Of a stretch of DNA of 64,000 nt, positions 1 through 10,622 are shown in pieces. Source of the DNA: Clavaria fumosa (taxonomy: Eukaryota > Basidiomycota > Agaricomycetes > Agaricales > Clavariaceae); contig OX637799.1 in the NCBI GenBank assembly GCA_951802425.1, forward strand, positions 62,001 through 126,000, in the 5' to 3' direction. Every line of letters starts with the position of its first letter. Position 1 is the first letter of the stretch. The notes below the pieces were generated by a model. It searched no databases. It was not told the DNA's origin and saw only the letters and a program-made list of their open reading frames with translations. The position numbers were made by a program, and so were the translations under genes.

Positions 1-224
1 AGTTACACTTGGCACACTCATACTTCTGATGCATGTGACTTGCCAACTAGCACCACCCACACCACCTCTCTTCTCTTCTATACTTTGTCTTATGTCTTTG
101 TGACCTTCTGGGACTAAATATTATTGATTATACTCAACAGTTGATTGACCTTAGTGAGTTCAAATGAGCAGTCACCAACAAATTGACTATCAATGATATT
201 TATGAGACAGGATGAGCCCTAACA
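1..224 (+). mobile_element. Decayed 3' end of an F-family LTR
   Basis: From about position 100 the sequence aligns with the end of the well preserved solo LTR at 48727-50112 and ends in the same CCCTAACA terminus at 217-224. Most differences are C to T or G to A, and CpGs of the good copy are TpG or CpA here (CCGG to CTGG, GCGAG to GTGAG, GTCGAC to TTGAC). The part before position 100 aligns only loosely. The element continues beyond the window start, so its type (solo or full) is unknown. Confidence 0.7.
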
Positions 225-850
225 CCAACCCTCCATCCAGACTTTATGCTGCCCAACCACCCAACACAACACTTAACATCCACCATTTGCCTAACCATGA
301 CACTTGTCTGGTGAGTCCAAAATACTCTGCTTTCCTTTTAAATTGTCCTCTGTACTTGCATATCATGCAGATACAGTAATAAGTGCTCAACTAGGAAATG
401 CAGTGGGATTGTATGATTCAATAATTAAAATGACATGAGCCCAATACAAAAGTTGCTTAGATATGGTTGAAGGTTGTCATTAAATATTTTTCAAAATTCT
501 GGGAATATTTTTAAATGACCCACCAAGGCAGCATTGGTAGGAATATTGTACCTTAAGGATCTTGGTAAAGTGGCCTATTGGCCAGAATCTAAAAGCAGTC
601 TAAAAACCCTTTAAATATTTTTAGGGTTAGGGCACCTATTTCACATGGAGTTCTAGCTGTTTTGAGTGTGATATACCTAAAGCCTCTCAAGATCCTGGGT
701 GCCTAAAATACAGTGGCAAGATGTTGAAGAAGGGTCAGAGGAAAGTGGAGCATTGGATACCTGGCAGTAGATGGTCCATAGGGGGTGTTGGGAAAGGGTG
801 TGGGTGCTTTACATGATTGATTTGGTGACCAGGTCCAAAGGTCCCAGGAC
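225..850. other. Gene-free AT-rich stretch
   Basis: No open frame with coding character, no splice pattern and no repeat that I recognise. The stretch lies between an LTR remnant and the first satellite and is probably old repeat-derived DNA. Confidence 0.5.
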
Positions 851-1475
851 AATGGTGTTTTTTACTGACAATGTGCACATGTCATTGATCAATGAACACA
901 GAATGTGCATAGATGATACCCATATTATTGTTCAATGACATGTGCACATCATCAATGATTGGTCAATTGTATGGGAATGTATACCATTGGTCAATGCCTA
1001 GGTCATTTACCCACATTGAGTGCATATCATTGATCAGCGATATGTGCACATTGTGTGTAAATGATATGCCCAGATCAGCTATGCATGTTGTGTGCACATT
1101 GTGTGTAAATGATATGCCCAGATCAGCTATGCATGTTGTGTGCACATTGTGTGTAAATGATATGCCCAGATCAGCTATGCATGTTGTGTGCATATTGTTG
1201 ATCAACGATATGCACACATGGTGTGTAAATGATATGACCATGCAATTGACATATGGGAATATCATGTATTCACAATGTGCGCATATCGTTGATCAACAAT
1301 ATGCGCACAATGTGGGTAAGTGATGTGCCCAGGTCAGCTATGCACATTGTGTGCATTTCGTTGATCAATGATATGTGCAAATTGTGTGTTAATGATATGC
1401 CCGGTCATTTACTGACAATGTGCGCATATTGTTGATCAACGATATGCGCACATGGTGTGTAAATGATATGGGCAA
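851..1475. repeat. Palindromic satellite with a 48-bp core unit
   Basis: Three perfect 48-bp units start at 1044, 1092 and 1140. Around them lie variants of a 32-bp near-perfect dyad centred on TTGATCAA, at 1186-1217, 1277-1308 and 1420-1451 (arms GTGCGCATAT / ATATGCGCAC). A second motif, TGTGTAAATGATATGCCC, recurs between the dyads. The open frames that cross the array on both strands are simply the repeat translated and are not genes. Confidence 0.85.
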
Positions 1476-2645
1476 ATGATATTTGAATATATACGCAGAA
1501 AGAGACTGAGGTACAGATTTATATAAGCACACATCTGATATTAAATGGTCAAGCTTTGCATAAGCCTAAGCCTGACCTATTAAGCTAACACCTACTACAA
1601 TGGGTCCAGATACACCCCACACCAGTATTACCCCCACTGTCCCCACTCATGACTAATTACTCTGGAGTGCTTCCAGTGCTCCCATTTCCAATACCCAGTG
1701 TTAACCCACCACCTTTGTCATATGGGTCACAACATCCACTGCTGCCAACCCCAAATTTTCTGCTGCAGTGGCTGCCATGACCCTTTGAGATGCCAGGGAT
1801 TCCACAAGGAATTTCCACTGGCAGCACCCCATGGTGCCCATCAGGAATCCACCTGCTGGTCTGCCACACTACATCTACTACCCAAAGTCCAGTGATGACA
1901 GCCCCAAACCAATGTCTTCACAGGTAAGGACCCCACATGCTAACAATGTTCATCTTGCACAGTGTTACATGGTTTCTGGGGAAGCCACAGAAATTCACTA
2001 CTGATCATGATCGTGTCCTGTTCACCACATCATACCTCTGAGACCAGGCAAATCCTTGGTGGATGCTGTACATTGTTCAGCAACTGCCACCCATGATGCT
2101 GACTAGTGTTGCCACAGCTTAGGCTAGAAGCCAGCTTGGACATGATCATGATCAGTAGTGAATTTTCACAGTCTGCCCTATGCCCTACCCTAGTAGCATA
2201 TAAGCCCCCATGTATCTCCATGATCCTCAGTTTGAATATTAACATTATTTCTGGACCTTGCCACTTGGTCCGTGTGTTAAGGGACTTCGTCCTCACTGTT
2301 CTCGACAGTCCCGATGAGTTCTGCAAAACTCCGGCAGACTCCGACGGACTCCAGGCAATTTCCCTTCAGACTTCGTCCTTCCTTGTCCTGGAAAGCAAAG
2401 TACCAGCAAGGTTAAATTGGGACACGTATGCACGTGGTGGCACAACCCATAAGTTGAGGCCATATTCCCACCCTTTGACCTCCTTCTAGTCCTTCTCCTT
2501 TGTGTAGAGGAGAAGTCCTTGCGCAACTCTGATCTGGACTCCGAACGGACTCCGCTCTGCTCCAGCTTCGTCTTTGCCACCCACCTTTTTTGGTCTCCTC
2601 TACACTACCCCTCCTACCCCTCTTTGGAGCAAAGAATCAGATCTT
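1476..2645. other. Gene-free stretch
   Basis: Several short frames exist but none shows a recognisable domain or consistent splice signals. 2270-2570 is more GC-rich and contains short inverted segments (ACTCCGGCAGACTCCGACGG near 2331 and GGACTCCGAACGGACTCCGC near 2534 share the GACTCCG motif). It may be a relic of a gene or element; I assign no function. Confidence 0.4.
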
Positions 2646-2649
2646 AACA

Positions 2650-3690
2650 CTCACCCAGAATCATATGCATATGATATGTGTACATTCTGTATGAGTGTAC
2701 ACATATATCACTTGTATATGATATGCATACATTGCATAATGTAAGTATCTCATATGCATCTGATAAGCATACATTCTGGGCAAGTGGGCATGCATATAAT
2801 ACATACATATCATTTGTATATGATATAGACATGTTACAGAATGTACACATATTGTATGCATCCAATATGCATACATTCTGGGCAAGTGTGCATGCATATC
2901 ATACACAAATGATATCACCTTGCTCCTGCAGGGTCTCTCCTGCACACATTATGTAATTAATATGTGTTGTTCATGTATGCATATTGGATGCATACAATAT
3001 GTGAACATTCTGTAACATGTCTTTATCATATACAAATGATATGTGGGCATGCATATACATCATTGGAGTATATGATATATGCATGCCCACTCACCCAGAA
3101 TGTACGCATATCGTACGCATACGATATGCATGCATTCCTGGTGAGTGGGGATGCATATACATATGTACACATGCCCACTCTACACATGCCCACTCACCCA
3201 GAATGCACGCATATCGTATGCATACGATATGCGTACATTCCTGGCAAGTGGGCATGCATATATATCATTTGTATATGATGTACACATGCCCACTCACCCA
3301 GAATGCACGCATATCGTACGCATATGATATGCATGCATTCCTGGTGAGTGGGGATGCATATACATCATTTGTATATGATATATGCATGCCCACTCACCCA
3401 GAATGTACGCATATCGTACGCATACGATATGCGTACATTCCTGGTGAGTGGGGATGCATATACATCATTTGTATATGATATATGAATGCCCACTCACCCA
3501 GAATGTACGCATATCGTACGTGTACGATATGCGTGCATTCCTGGTGAGTGGGCATGCGTATACATCATTTGTATATGATATACGCATGCCCACTCACCCA
3601 GAATGTACGCATATCGTACGCATACGATATGTGTACATTCCTGGTGAGTGGGGATGCATATACATCATTTGTATATGATATATAAAGAAA
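2650..3690. repeat. 100-bp satellite made of two dyads per unit
   Basis: The motif CACTCACCCA recurs at 3088, 3191, 3291, 3391, 3491 and 3591, an exact 100-bp period over the last five copies. Each unit contains one dyad whose arms run from CCCACTCACCCAGAATGTAC to its complement GGTGAGTGGG, centred on TACGCATACG-type sequence. A second, AT-rich dyad (ATATACATCATTTGTATATG) links it to the next unit. 2650-3060 holds older divergent copies in which the central CpGs are lost. Long frames over the array are repeat translation. Confidence 0.9.
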
Positions 3691-3786
3691 CTCTTCATGA
3701 CCTTTGTGCAACCTTACCAAGACTATTTGGTTTGACTGTGATGAATATATGTACAACACTGAATAATTGTATATGTATATCCTCTG

Positions 3787-3832
3787 CCCAGAAGTACGCA
3801 TATCATTTGCGAATGATATGCATACTTCTGGG
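3787..3832. repeat. 46-bp hairpin related to the 100-bp satellite
   Basis: CCCAGAAGTACGCATATCAT pairs with ATGATATGCATACTTCTGGG over nearly the full 46 bp. The ACGCATATC core is shared with the adjacent 100-bp satellite, but the outer arm is different, so this is a separate hairpin of the same general type. Confidence 0.75.
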
Positions 3833-3897
3833 AAGAGTGTGTCCTCTGCTTGGAAGTATGCATATTGTCTGCGAACGATATACATACACACTCTTCC
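3831..3897. repeat. Second hairpin, overlapping outer arms
   Basis: GGAAGAGTGTGT at 3831 pairs with ACACACTCTTCC ending about 3897. The inner dyad TATGCATATTGTCTGCGAAC / GATATACATA lies at 3857-3886. It shares GGAAGAG with the end of the preceding hairpin. Confidence 0.65.
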
Positions 3898-3899
3898 CA

Positions 3900-5165
3900 G
3901 AAGACAGCAACATATCCATATCATTCATGAGACCAAGACTTACTTATGTGTGGGAAATAGCTCATCTCCTTAGACTGTACTTAGACCTAACCTAACCCTA
4001 ATTACGAAAATCTACTACAATCTTGGGTGTTAAGTGTGTACTCCAGTTGGTACATTGCTGCTTGTTTATCACCATTATCAGTCACATTTGCTGTTTGCAT
4101 GTCCAATCATATTCAGTGCACTACTTAAACCAGGTAGTATAGTTTCCTGACCCCATGCATATTGTACATGTATGATAGCAACCCACCTCTAGTCTATGCT
4201 CTTTTTTCCCCTCCTGAGTGCTAAAAATTTCATCTCACACAACTCAGCTCTGCCATTATTCCTTCCCTTGTTGTGTGCCATTGAGAAGTAGGGTGACTTG
4301 CTGACTGTCAGGTCTGAGATAACTGAGGACAAGTGTACAAGGCCACATTGCTTACAAAGAGCCCACCCCACCCATTATAGGAGGCCACCTTGCCCAATTT
4401 AGAAAGCCAATCCTGCTGACTAAGAGGCCACCTTGCCCATTATTGAAATCGACCCTGCTTACTAAGAGGCCACCCACCCAATATAGAAGCTCACCCTGCA
4501 TAGCAAGTGGTCACCATTCACTTTTGGAAAGCCACCCTGCTGAGTATAGCAGAAGCTTCAAGGTCTCTTACTCCCCATTCTGTCCTGGAATCAAGCCTTG
4601 ATTTCCAAGTTACCTGACTATCTCCTTATCAGGAAGGTTGGATTCACTCACCCTATCCCAATTTAGGGGGGCCCTCAACCCCTAATATTTCCCCTAACCC
4701 CTCCTAAGTCACTGATCACTGGTTTTGAGACCACTGTCCCAAAAAGGGTGGTCATTGCTGCCCTGCTTACCTAAAGGAATCAAGGACAAAACAAAAAAGG
4801 TCTGAGATAACTGAGGACATGTGGGAGCAGGGACTTAGAGGTGGCACAAGTGCAAGTGAGGTAAGCCAAGTGGTGTAGTGCCAAATGAAGTGAGTAGGCA
4901 GGCAGTGCAAGTGGGGTGCATAGATGAACAGGGTGGATGGTGCAATTGGGGTGAGCAGCATTGGTGGCTCAAGTGGGATGGTGCAGAATATGTGCACAAA
5001 ATCTCATCCCATGTCTGAGGTATTAGCCTTCCCAATCCTTGTTTTTGCACTCTGAAACTTACCAACTAACACTGCAAAGTCTAAAACTCAACGTACATCA
5101 AACCAAACACAACCAAACACTATAAACGCAGATTTTAAATTACTGACCCACATTTATCCCTCACA
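3900..5165. other. Gene-free stretch with short direct repeats
   Basis: No gene seen. A 20-bp motif (GTCTGAGATAACTGAGGACA, one variant) occurs at about 4312 and 4800. A loose repeat containing GAGGCCACC and TTGCCCA occurs three to four times in 4380-4520. These may be relics of mobile DNA, but no termini are identifiable. Confidence 0.4.
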
Positions 5166-5169
5166 TGTT

Positions 5170-5790
5170 TAGAAATAAAGTGTTGGCCTTTCAAATTTGC
5201 CATTGATTGAGTACCAGCTTCCAAACCCCTAGATCAGTGTTGGCCTTTCAGATTTGCCACACAAAAGACATGTCTTTTGTGCGGTGAATGTCAATGATTC
5301 AGTACTGGCTTCCAAACTCCCAGATCAGTGTTGGCCTTTCAGATCTGCCATGCAAAAGATGTGTCTTTTGTGTGGCATATACCATTGATTGAGTACCAAA
5401 TTCCAAACCCCTACATGAGTGTTGCTATTCAGATTTGCCACACAAAAGATGCGTCTTTTGCACGGCGAATGTCAATGATTGAGTACTGGCTTCCAAACTC
5501 CCAGATCAGTGTTGGCCTTTCAGATCTGCCGTGCAAAAGATGTGTCTTTTGTGTGGCATATACCATTGATTGAGTACCAAAATCCAAACCCATACATGAG
5601 TGTTGCTATTCAGATTTGCCACACAAAAGACGCGTCTTTTGTGTGGCAAATGTCAATGATTGAGTACTGGCTTCCAAACTCCCAGATCAGTGTTGGCCTT
5701 TCAGATTTACTGCTCAAAAGACATGTCTTGTGTGTGGCATATGCCATTGATTGAGTACCAGCTTCCAAATTCCCAGATCAAATATTCACA
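5170..5790. repeat. 181-bp higher-order satellite of two 90-bp palindromic halves
   Basis: TTGGCCTTTC recurs at 5331, 5512 and 5693, an exact 181-bp period. Each period has two half-units, each with a dyad centred on AAAAGAYGYGTCTTTT. At 5618-5647 the dyad is a perfect 30-bp palindrome (arm GCCACACAAAAGACG). Between dyads are the near-constant linkers ATTGAGTACYRRCTTCCAAA and CAGATCAGTGTTGGCC. The three overlapping forward frames are the repeat translated. Confidence 0.9.
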
Positions 5791-6208
5791 CCCTCTTGAA
5801 GTTTGTATCCACCTTTTGAATTGTGGTATGTCCTATTCACATTCAGACTCATGAAGCCCTTGATACTTGCCAGGAGAAATGACTTTGTTCTGAGCAGTGT
5901 TCATATCATACAGCTATAAACATCAAGTGTCATTTTATCGAACATGTCACATATTGATGTGTCTTGCCCATTGCTACAACCTTAACTAGTCCTGAATTAA
6001 TTACTTCAATGACCAATAATTCAACACTGATGGGTAGTCCTCAGCTCTCCAGAATGACATGTTGTCAAATGTCTCCATGTTCTCATCAAAATCACTGTAG
6101 CCAGAAATGTACAGGTGATGAATCTCAATGTTGCTGCAACAATGACAATTTTTATTGTGGTGCAATGCACCCATTGCTTGCACTGTGTCAACTATTGCAG
6201 CAAGAAAT

Positions 6209-6486
6209 GAATGGGTGATAAATCTCAATATTGCCGCAACAAAGATTTGTCTTTGTCACAGAATACTCCACAATTCACATGTGCCACAACAAAGATTCGT
6301 CTTTGTCACGGAATACTCCACAATTCACATGTGCCGCAACAAAGATTCGTCTTTGTCACGGAATACTCCACAATTCACGTGTGCCGCAACAAAGATTCGT
6401 CTTTGTCGCGGCACACATGAATTGTAGATTGTGCCGCAACAAAGACGAATCTTTGTCGCGGCAATATCGAGATTTATCACCCATTC
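6209..6486. mobile_element. Foldback element: 40-bp TIRs around a 50-bp hairpin array
   Basis: GAATGGGTGATAAATCTCAA at the left end has its inverted copy at the right end (reverse complement GAATGGGTGATAAATCTCGA); pairing continues about 40 bp. Inside are 50-bp units starting at 6233, 6283, 6333, 6383 and 6433, each with a 30-bp dyad (GCCGCAACAAAGA / TCTTTGTCGCGGC) and a constant 20-bp linker. A weaker relative of the left end lies at about 6106 (ATGAATCTCAATGTTGC), so there may be a second, decayed copy. Non-autonomous; no coding sequence. Confidence 0.8.
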
Positions 6487-7460
6487 ACATGTCACTTGCA
6501 CTACATCAATCGTCTGACTAATATATCCATATACATTGCACCTAGTATTGTTTGGACATTACATAGGACATTACATGGCTAAATTCAATTGCTACATCTT
6601 GCAATCAACATAAATGTCCAACAAAGCCTACAACATGATTTGACTCATGGATTTCCAGGTGCTCTGACCCCTAACCAGCCCTGAGTCTATTTCAAAAACT
6701 ACTATGAATGAGTTGTGCAGCATATAAACACAAACTCAATTCTGAAGGCACATAGTGCCCCCTCCCTTGGCTCATTGTTATGGATATTAGGTGCCATTTT
6801 TAAAAAAAGTCTTACCTTATCATATCTACCCCCACCTGATCCAATTGTCTCCCCATCAATATGCTCTTTTGACTGATTTGCCATCATGTCTTGTATTGAT
6901 CTTCCCATCCCCTTGGTTCCCTTGTCCTATCTTGGTCATCATGTCATCCCCTTGTTCATAGACAGTTACTATAGTTCACCATTGGTTACACATCACAGTA
7001 TATTAGTTACATTGTATTCTTGAGTTGTCAGGTATGGTATGAGTATAGTCATAGTCAGTGGAGGGACTTGTTCTCCACTCATGTTATTGTCAATTACCCT
7101 GCCAATACTACCACTAGACATGGCTCTTAGGTGTTTGTGTTTGCAGATCATAACATAATAACACAAGTACCCTCCTGGTCATCCCCCACACTGACTATTC
7201 CTTTTCTTTACCCTGCCATCCCTTCCTGTTAAAGCACAGAAAAATGAATGAAAGAAAAGAATGCCTACACTGGCACCACCCAGAGGAAACAAATGATCTG
7301 TCTATGTGACAAGAACCAATGACATGGCTCTGCTTGCCTATCACATGATAGAATATGCATGACACCTGCTGGTTCCTGGAGGACTATTCACACATTGAGC
7401 ACAGTATCAACAAGAAAGGTTACAGTACATCAACCCTGAAACACCAACAGCACCAACATG
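6487..7460. other. Gene-free stretch
   Basis: No coding frame, satellite or terminal repeat recognised between the foldback element and the SINE-like segment. Confidence 0.45.
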
Positions 7461-7467
7461 ACCATTG

Positions 7468-7560
7468 AGGGAACCATGGCACAGTGGCAGGGCATACAGA
7501 GTGTGCTAACAGGGGAAAAAGCCATGGGGTCTCAAGTTCAAACCCCATCTAGAGCAGAAT
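7468..7560 (+). repeat. Possible tRNA-derived SINE head
   Basis: TGGCACAGTGG at 7477-7487 fits an RNA polymerase III A box (TRGCNNAGYNGG) and AGTTCAAACCC at 7535-7545 fits a B box (GGTTCRANYCC). The 58-bp spacing is longer than in most tRNAs but possible for a long variable arm or a decayed SINE. No clean cloverleaf forms and no poly-A or TSD was found, so this is not a functional tRNA gene. Confidence 0.35.
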
Positions 7561-7779
7561 TTCTGGCTGGGTCACTGTCATGACCCACTCACTCTCAAAC
7601 CTTAGCTTATGACCTGCACCCTGCCACCATGCCATGCTGACCATGCCAACCTTGCACATGCCACTACCACTGCCTTGCACCACCACCACCTTGCCCCACA
7701 CAAAACATCTGCGGCCCATTTGGGTGTCTTTCCAAACACAATTCTTGGCCCATGCCATGGTTTCAGATATTTATATTTC

Positions 7780-9060
7780 TGGGCCCATTTGGATGTCCTG
7801 GGTAAGGGTACTATTACTACACTGAGTTGTGTATCACACCCCACAAATGTTGTGGCCCATCCCATTTTTTGTGCTCTTACATTTCTGGGCCAATTTGAGA
7901 ATCTCACCCCAAACCTTTCTGGGCCCATCCCACAATCTCATACTTTGTTATTTCTAGGCCCATTTGGGTATCTCACCCAATTTGAGTAGCTCACACAACA
8001 TATTTCTTGGCCCATCCTATGATCTCATACATTATTATTTATAGGCCCATTCAGATTCACTGGCCATGGTTATTATTACTGGGCCCATTTGGGTATCTCA
8101 CCCAAAATACTTCTTGGCCCATCCATCAGCTCAGAAATTGATATTTCTGGGCCCATCTCTGTACCCTGGTATACATATATCTGAGCCCATATTGACTGAC
8201 TCAGCTACCATAATATTATTGGGCCAATTTGAGTAGCTCATACAACATATTTCTGGGCCCATTCTATGATCTCATACATTGTTATTTCTGGGCCCATTCA
8301 GATTCACTGGCCCTAGTTATTATTACTGGGCCCATTTGGGTATCTCACCCAACATACTTCTTGGCCCATCCATCAGCTCAGAATCTGATATTTCTGGGCC
8401 CATCTCTGTATTTTGTTATACATATATCTGAGCCCATATTGACTGACTCAACTAACATAATATTATTGGGTCCATTTGAGTAGCTCACACAACATATTTC
8501 TGGGCCTATAGGGTATTATTACTGGGCCCATTTGGGTATCTCACCAATCATGTTTCTTGGCCCATCCTGTCAGCTCAGACTCTGATATTACAGGGCCCAT
8601 CTCTGTATTTTGGTATACATATATCTGGGCCCATATTGATTGACTCAGCTACCATAATATTATTGGGCCCATTTGAGTAGCTCAAACAACATATTTCTGG
8701 GCCTACATGGATTGACTCAGCAATGACATTTCTGGGCCCATCCCATGATCTCATACTTTGTTATTCCCAGGCCCATTTGGATTCACTGGGCCTGGTTATT
8801 ATTACTCGGCCCATTTGGGTATCTAACCCAACATACTTCTTGGCCCATCCCATCAATTCAAACTCTGATATTTCTGGGCCCATCTCTGTATTGACTGACT
8901 CAGCTACCATAATATTATTGGGCCATTTGAGTAGCTCACACAACATATTTCTGGGCCTACATGGATTGACTCAGCAATGACATTTCTGGGCCCATTCCAT
9001 GATCTCACACTTTGTTATTCCTAGGCCCATTTGGATTCACTGGGCCTGGGTATTATGGCA
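7780..9060. repeat. Array of GGGCCCAT-containing units, about 245-bp higher order
   Basis: The octamer GGGCCCAT or a one-base variant occurs more than thirty times. A higher-order unit, marked by TTATTGGGYCCATTTGAGTA, restarts at about 8216, 8463, 8661 and 8914 (247, 198 and 253 bp apart). Each unit strings together GGGTATCTCACCCAA, TTCTTGGCCCATC, TATTTCTGGGCCC and a TATACATATATCTG segment. Frames across it have no protein character. Confidence 0.85.
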
Positions 9061-9130
9061 GGTTGATATTCCTGGATTTCACCTCTTTGGCCCATCTGAA
9101 CCTGACAGATCATTTATTTCTGGGACTGTA

Positions 9131-9188
9131 CAACATCCATAACTTCTGATAAGAGTGATTCAATACATAAAAATACCTACATGGCCTG
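9131..9188 (+). repeat. 58-bp tail shared with 62024-62081
   Basis: Runs from CAACATC to ACATGGCCTG and is identical to 62024-62081 except for one position. In both places it directly follows a tandem array of otherwise unrelated sequence, so it may be the conserved 3' terminus of a mobile element family that carries variable arrays. Confidence 0.8.
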
Positions 9189-9189
9189 G

Positions 9190-10421
9190 GTGGTCACAAA
9201 CAAACCAAAGGTACCAACTACAACAAAATGTTTGCTGCCACAGTGAAGATCGCATCAATCTGAGTCCTCCTGGCACTGGCAGCTCAACATAACTGGGAGA
9301 TTGATCAAGTGGACATCATGGGTGCTTACCTCAATGCTGAGCTTGAGAAAGAAGTCTGTATGGAGCCTCCACACAGCATGTTAAGCAAGAAAGACAGAGA
9401 GAAGGTCTGCAGGCTGTGAAAGGGTCTATATGGACTGAAACAAGTGGGTCACATGTGGTACCACATGATGGCTATGACCTTTATATTGCTCAGCTTTGAC
9501 CAGTGTGTTTATTAGGACAAAAGGCAATCAGAACATACACATCACTGTTTCCATGGATGACATGGTCATGATGGGAAACATGCAGACAGCTGTCAACCAA
9601 GTGAAGGTGGAATTATGCAAGTTGTTTGAGATAATGGACCAGGGCAAACTGTTGTGGCTGTTGGGATTCGAAGTCAGGCAAGACAGAGTGGTGAGAACAA
9701 TAGCATTGAACCAATGTGCTTACCTCGAGGTGCTGGCCAAACACTTTGGCTTGGAGGATGGACACCCAGTTCACACCCCTATGGACCCAGTCATGGTCCT
9801 CTTGAAGGATCAGTGCCCCATGGAGCCAATTAATGTACCTTATCAGGAGGCCTACAGAGGTGCACTCTGGCCAGTGGTAATCACACAGCCCAATATCCAG
9901 TTGGCAATCAGCATCCTGTCACAATTCATGATGAACCCCACACATGCTCACTGGGAAGCATTGAAGTGGTTAATTAAATATCTGAGCACCACCAAAGACC
10001 TCTGGCTCACCCTGGGAGGTGCTGGAACGACCCTGGAAGTCTTCTTGGACGAAGATTGGGTGTTGCAACCAGATTGACACTTGATATTGGGATTGTTCGA
10101 ATTTGGCATGGTGCAGTCAGCTGGTCATCCAAGAGGCAAACCTTGGTTGCACAAGCACTGAGGTGGAGTATGTTGCAGCCACAACAACTGCAAGGGAGAT
10201 CAGTCTTACATTTGACTGGGCTGGGAGTAATTTCTCTTTTCACCTTGTACTAGTACTTTTCTGATGCCCTAGGATAGAACAGACTATCCCTAGGTACTGC
10301 TGCAATGCACCAGTCTTCATTTGACTGGGCTATCGCAAGAACTGGTATGGGAATTTGAGTGGCATGTTTTGCAATGGGTAGCTTACTAGCTCACATGCAC
10401 TCACAGTTCAACGAGGGCGTC
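9190..10421 (+). pseudogene. Ty1/copia pol relic (RT and RNase H)
   Basis: Translation gives the copia RT start (QTKGTNYNKMF, counterpart of Q-GIDY-ETF), then QVDIMGAYLNAELEKEV, then KGLYGLKQVGHMWY, with two in-frame stops before 9490. From 9496 an open frame carries the catalytic block as SMDDMVMMG (usual YVDDLL) and NQCAYLEVLAKHF. The RNase H end reads GAVSWSSKRQT near 10115, in a shifted frame. GAGGGCGTCTTGACATC at about 10413 resembles a copia polypurine tract/LTR junction. The usual first two residues of YVDD are replaced (S, M) and there are stops and a frameshift, so it is dead. Integrase, gag and 5' LTR are absent; the part before the RT is replaced by the GGGCCC array. Confidence 0.85.
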
Positions 10422-10622
10422 TTGACATCAGGCGTCAGGTCGCATCAGAAAGATAACCAACTTCCCCACACTATTCATTGGACACAACACTGGAATGGTC
10501 TTATTAATACCATGGCATTCAGTCTCCATGATTGTTAAGTAGAAAATAATGGTGTTGTCGCCCTGGCAACTCACATCACATTCAATTACATTCGAAATAC
10601 AAAGGATGCAACGAAGGACACA
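10422..10622. other. Possible start of copia 3' LTR, then intergenic
   Basis: Sequence after the putative polypurine tract has no coding signal. Without a second LTR copy its end cannot be set. The GPI-anchored protein gene ends just downstream on the other strand. Confidence 0.3.

Noticed and set aside
913..1435. Long open frames over the first satellite on both strands
   Set aside because: They are translations of the 48-bp repeat (length divisible by three, hence periodic protein) with no initiation context and equal frames on both strands.
2678..3678. Periodic His/Tyr/Cys-rich frames over the 100-bp satellite
   Set aside because: Three overlapping frames read the same repeat; 100 is not a multiple of three, so each frame cycles. 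Not coding.
6233..6462. Regular palindromic units resembling a CRISPR array (30-bp repeat, 20-bp spacer)
   Set aside because: The spacers are the same sequence in each unit, the whole is enclosed by TIRs, and the genome is eukaryotic with no cas-like genes nearby.
7609..7989. 126-codon plus-strand frame at the start of the GGGCCC array
   Set aside because: It spans repeat units, has no domain, and its continuation is repeat translation.
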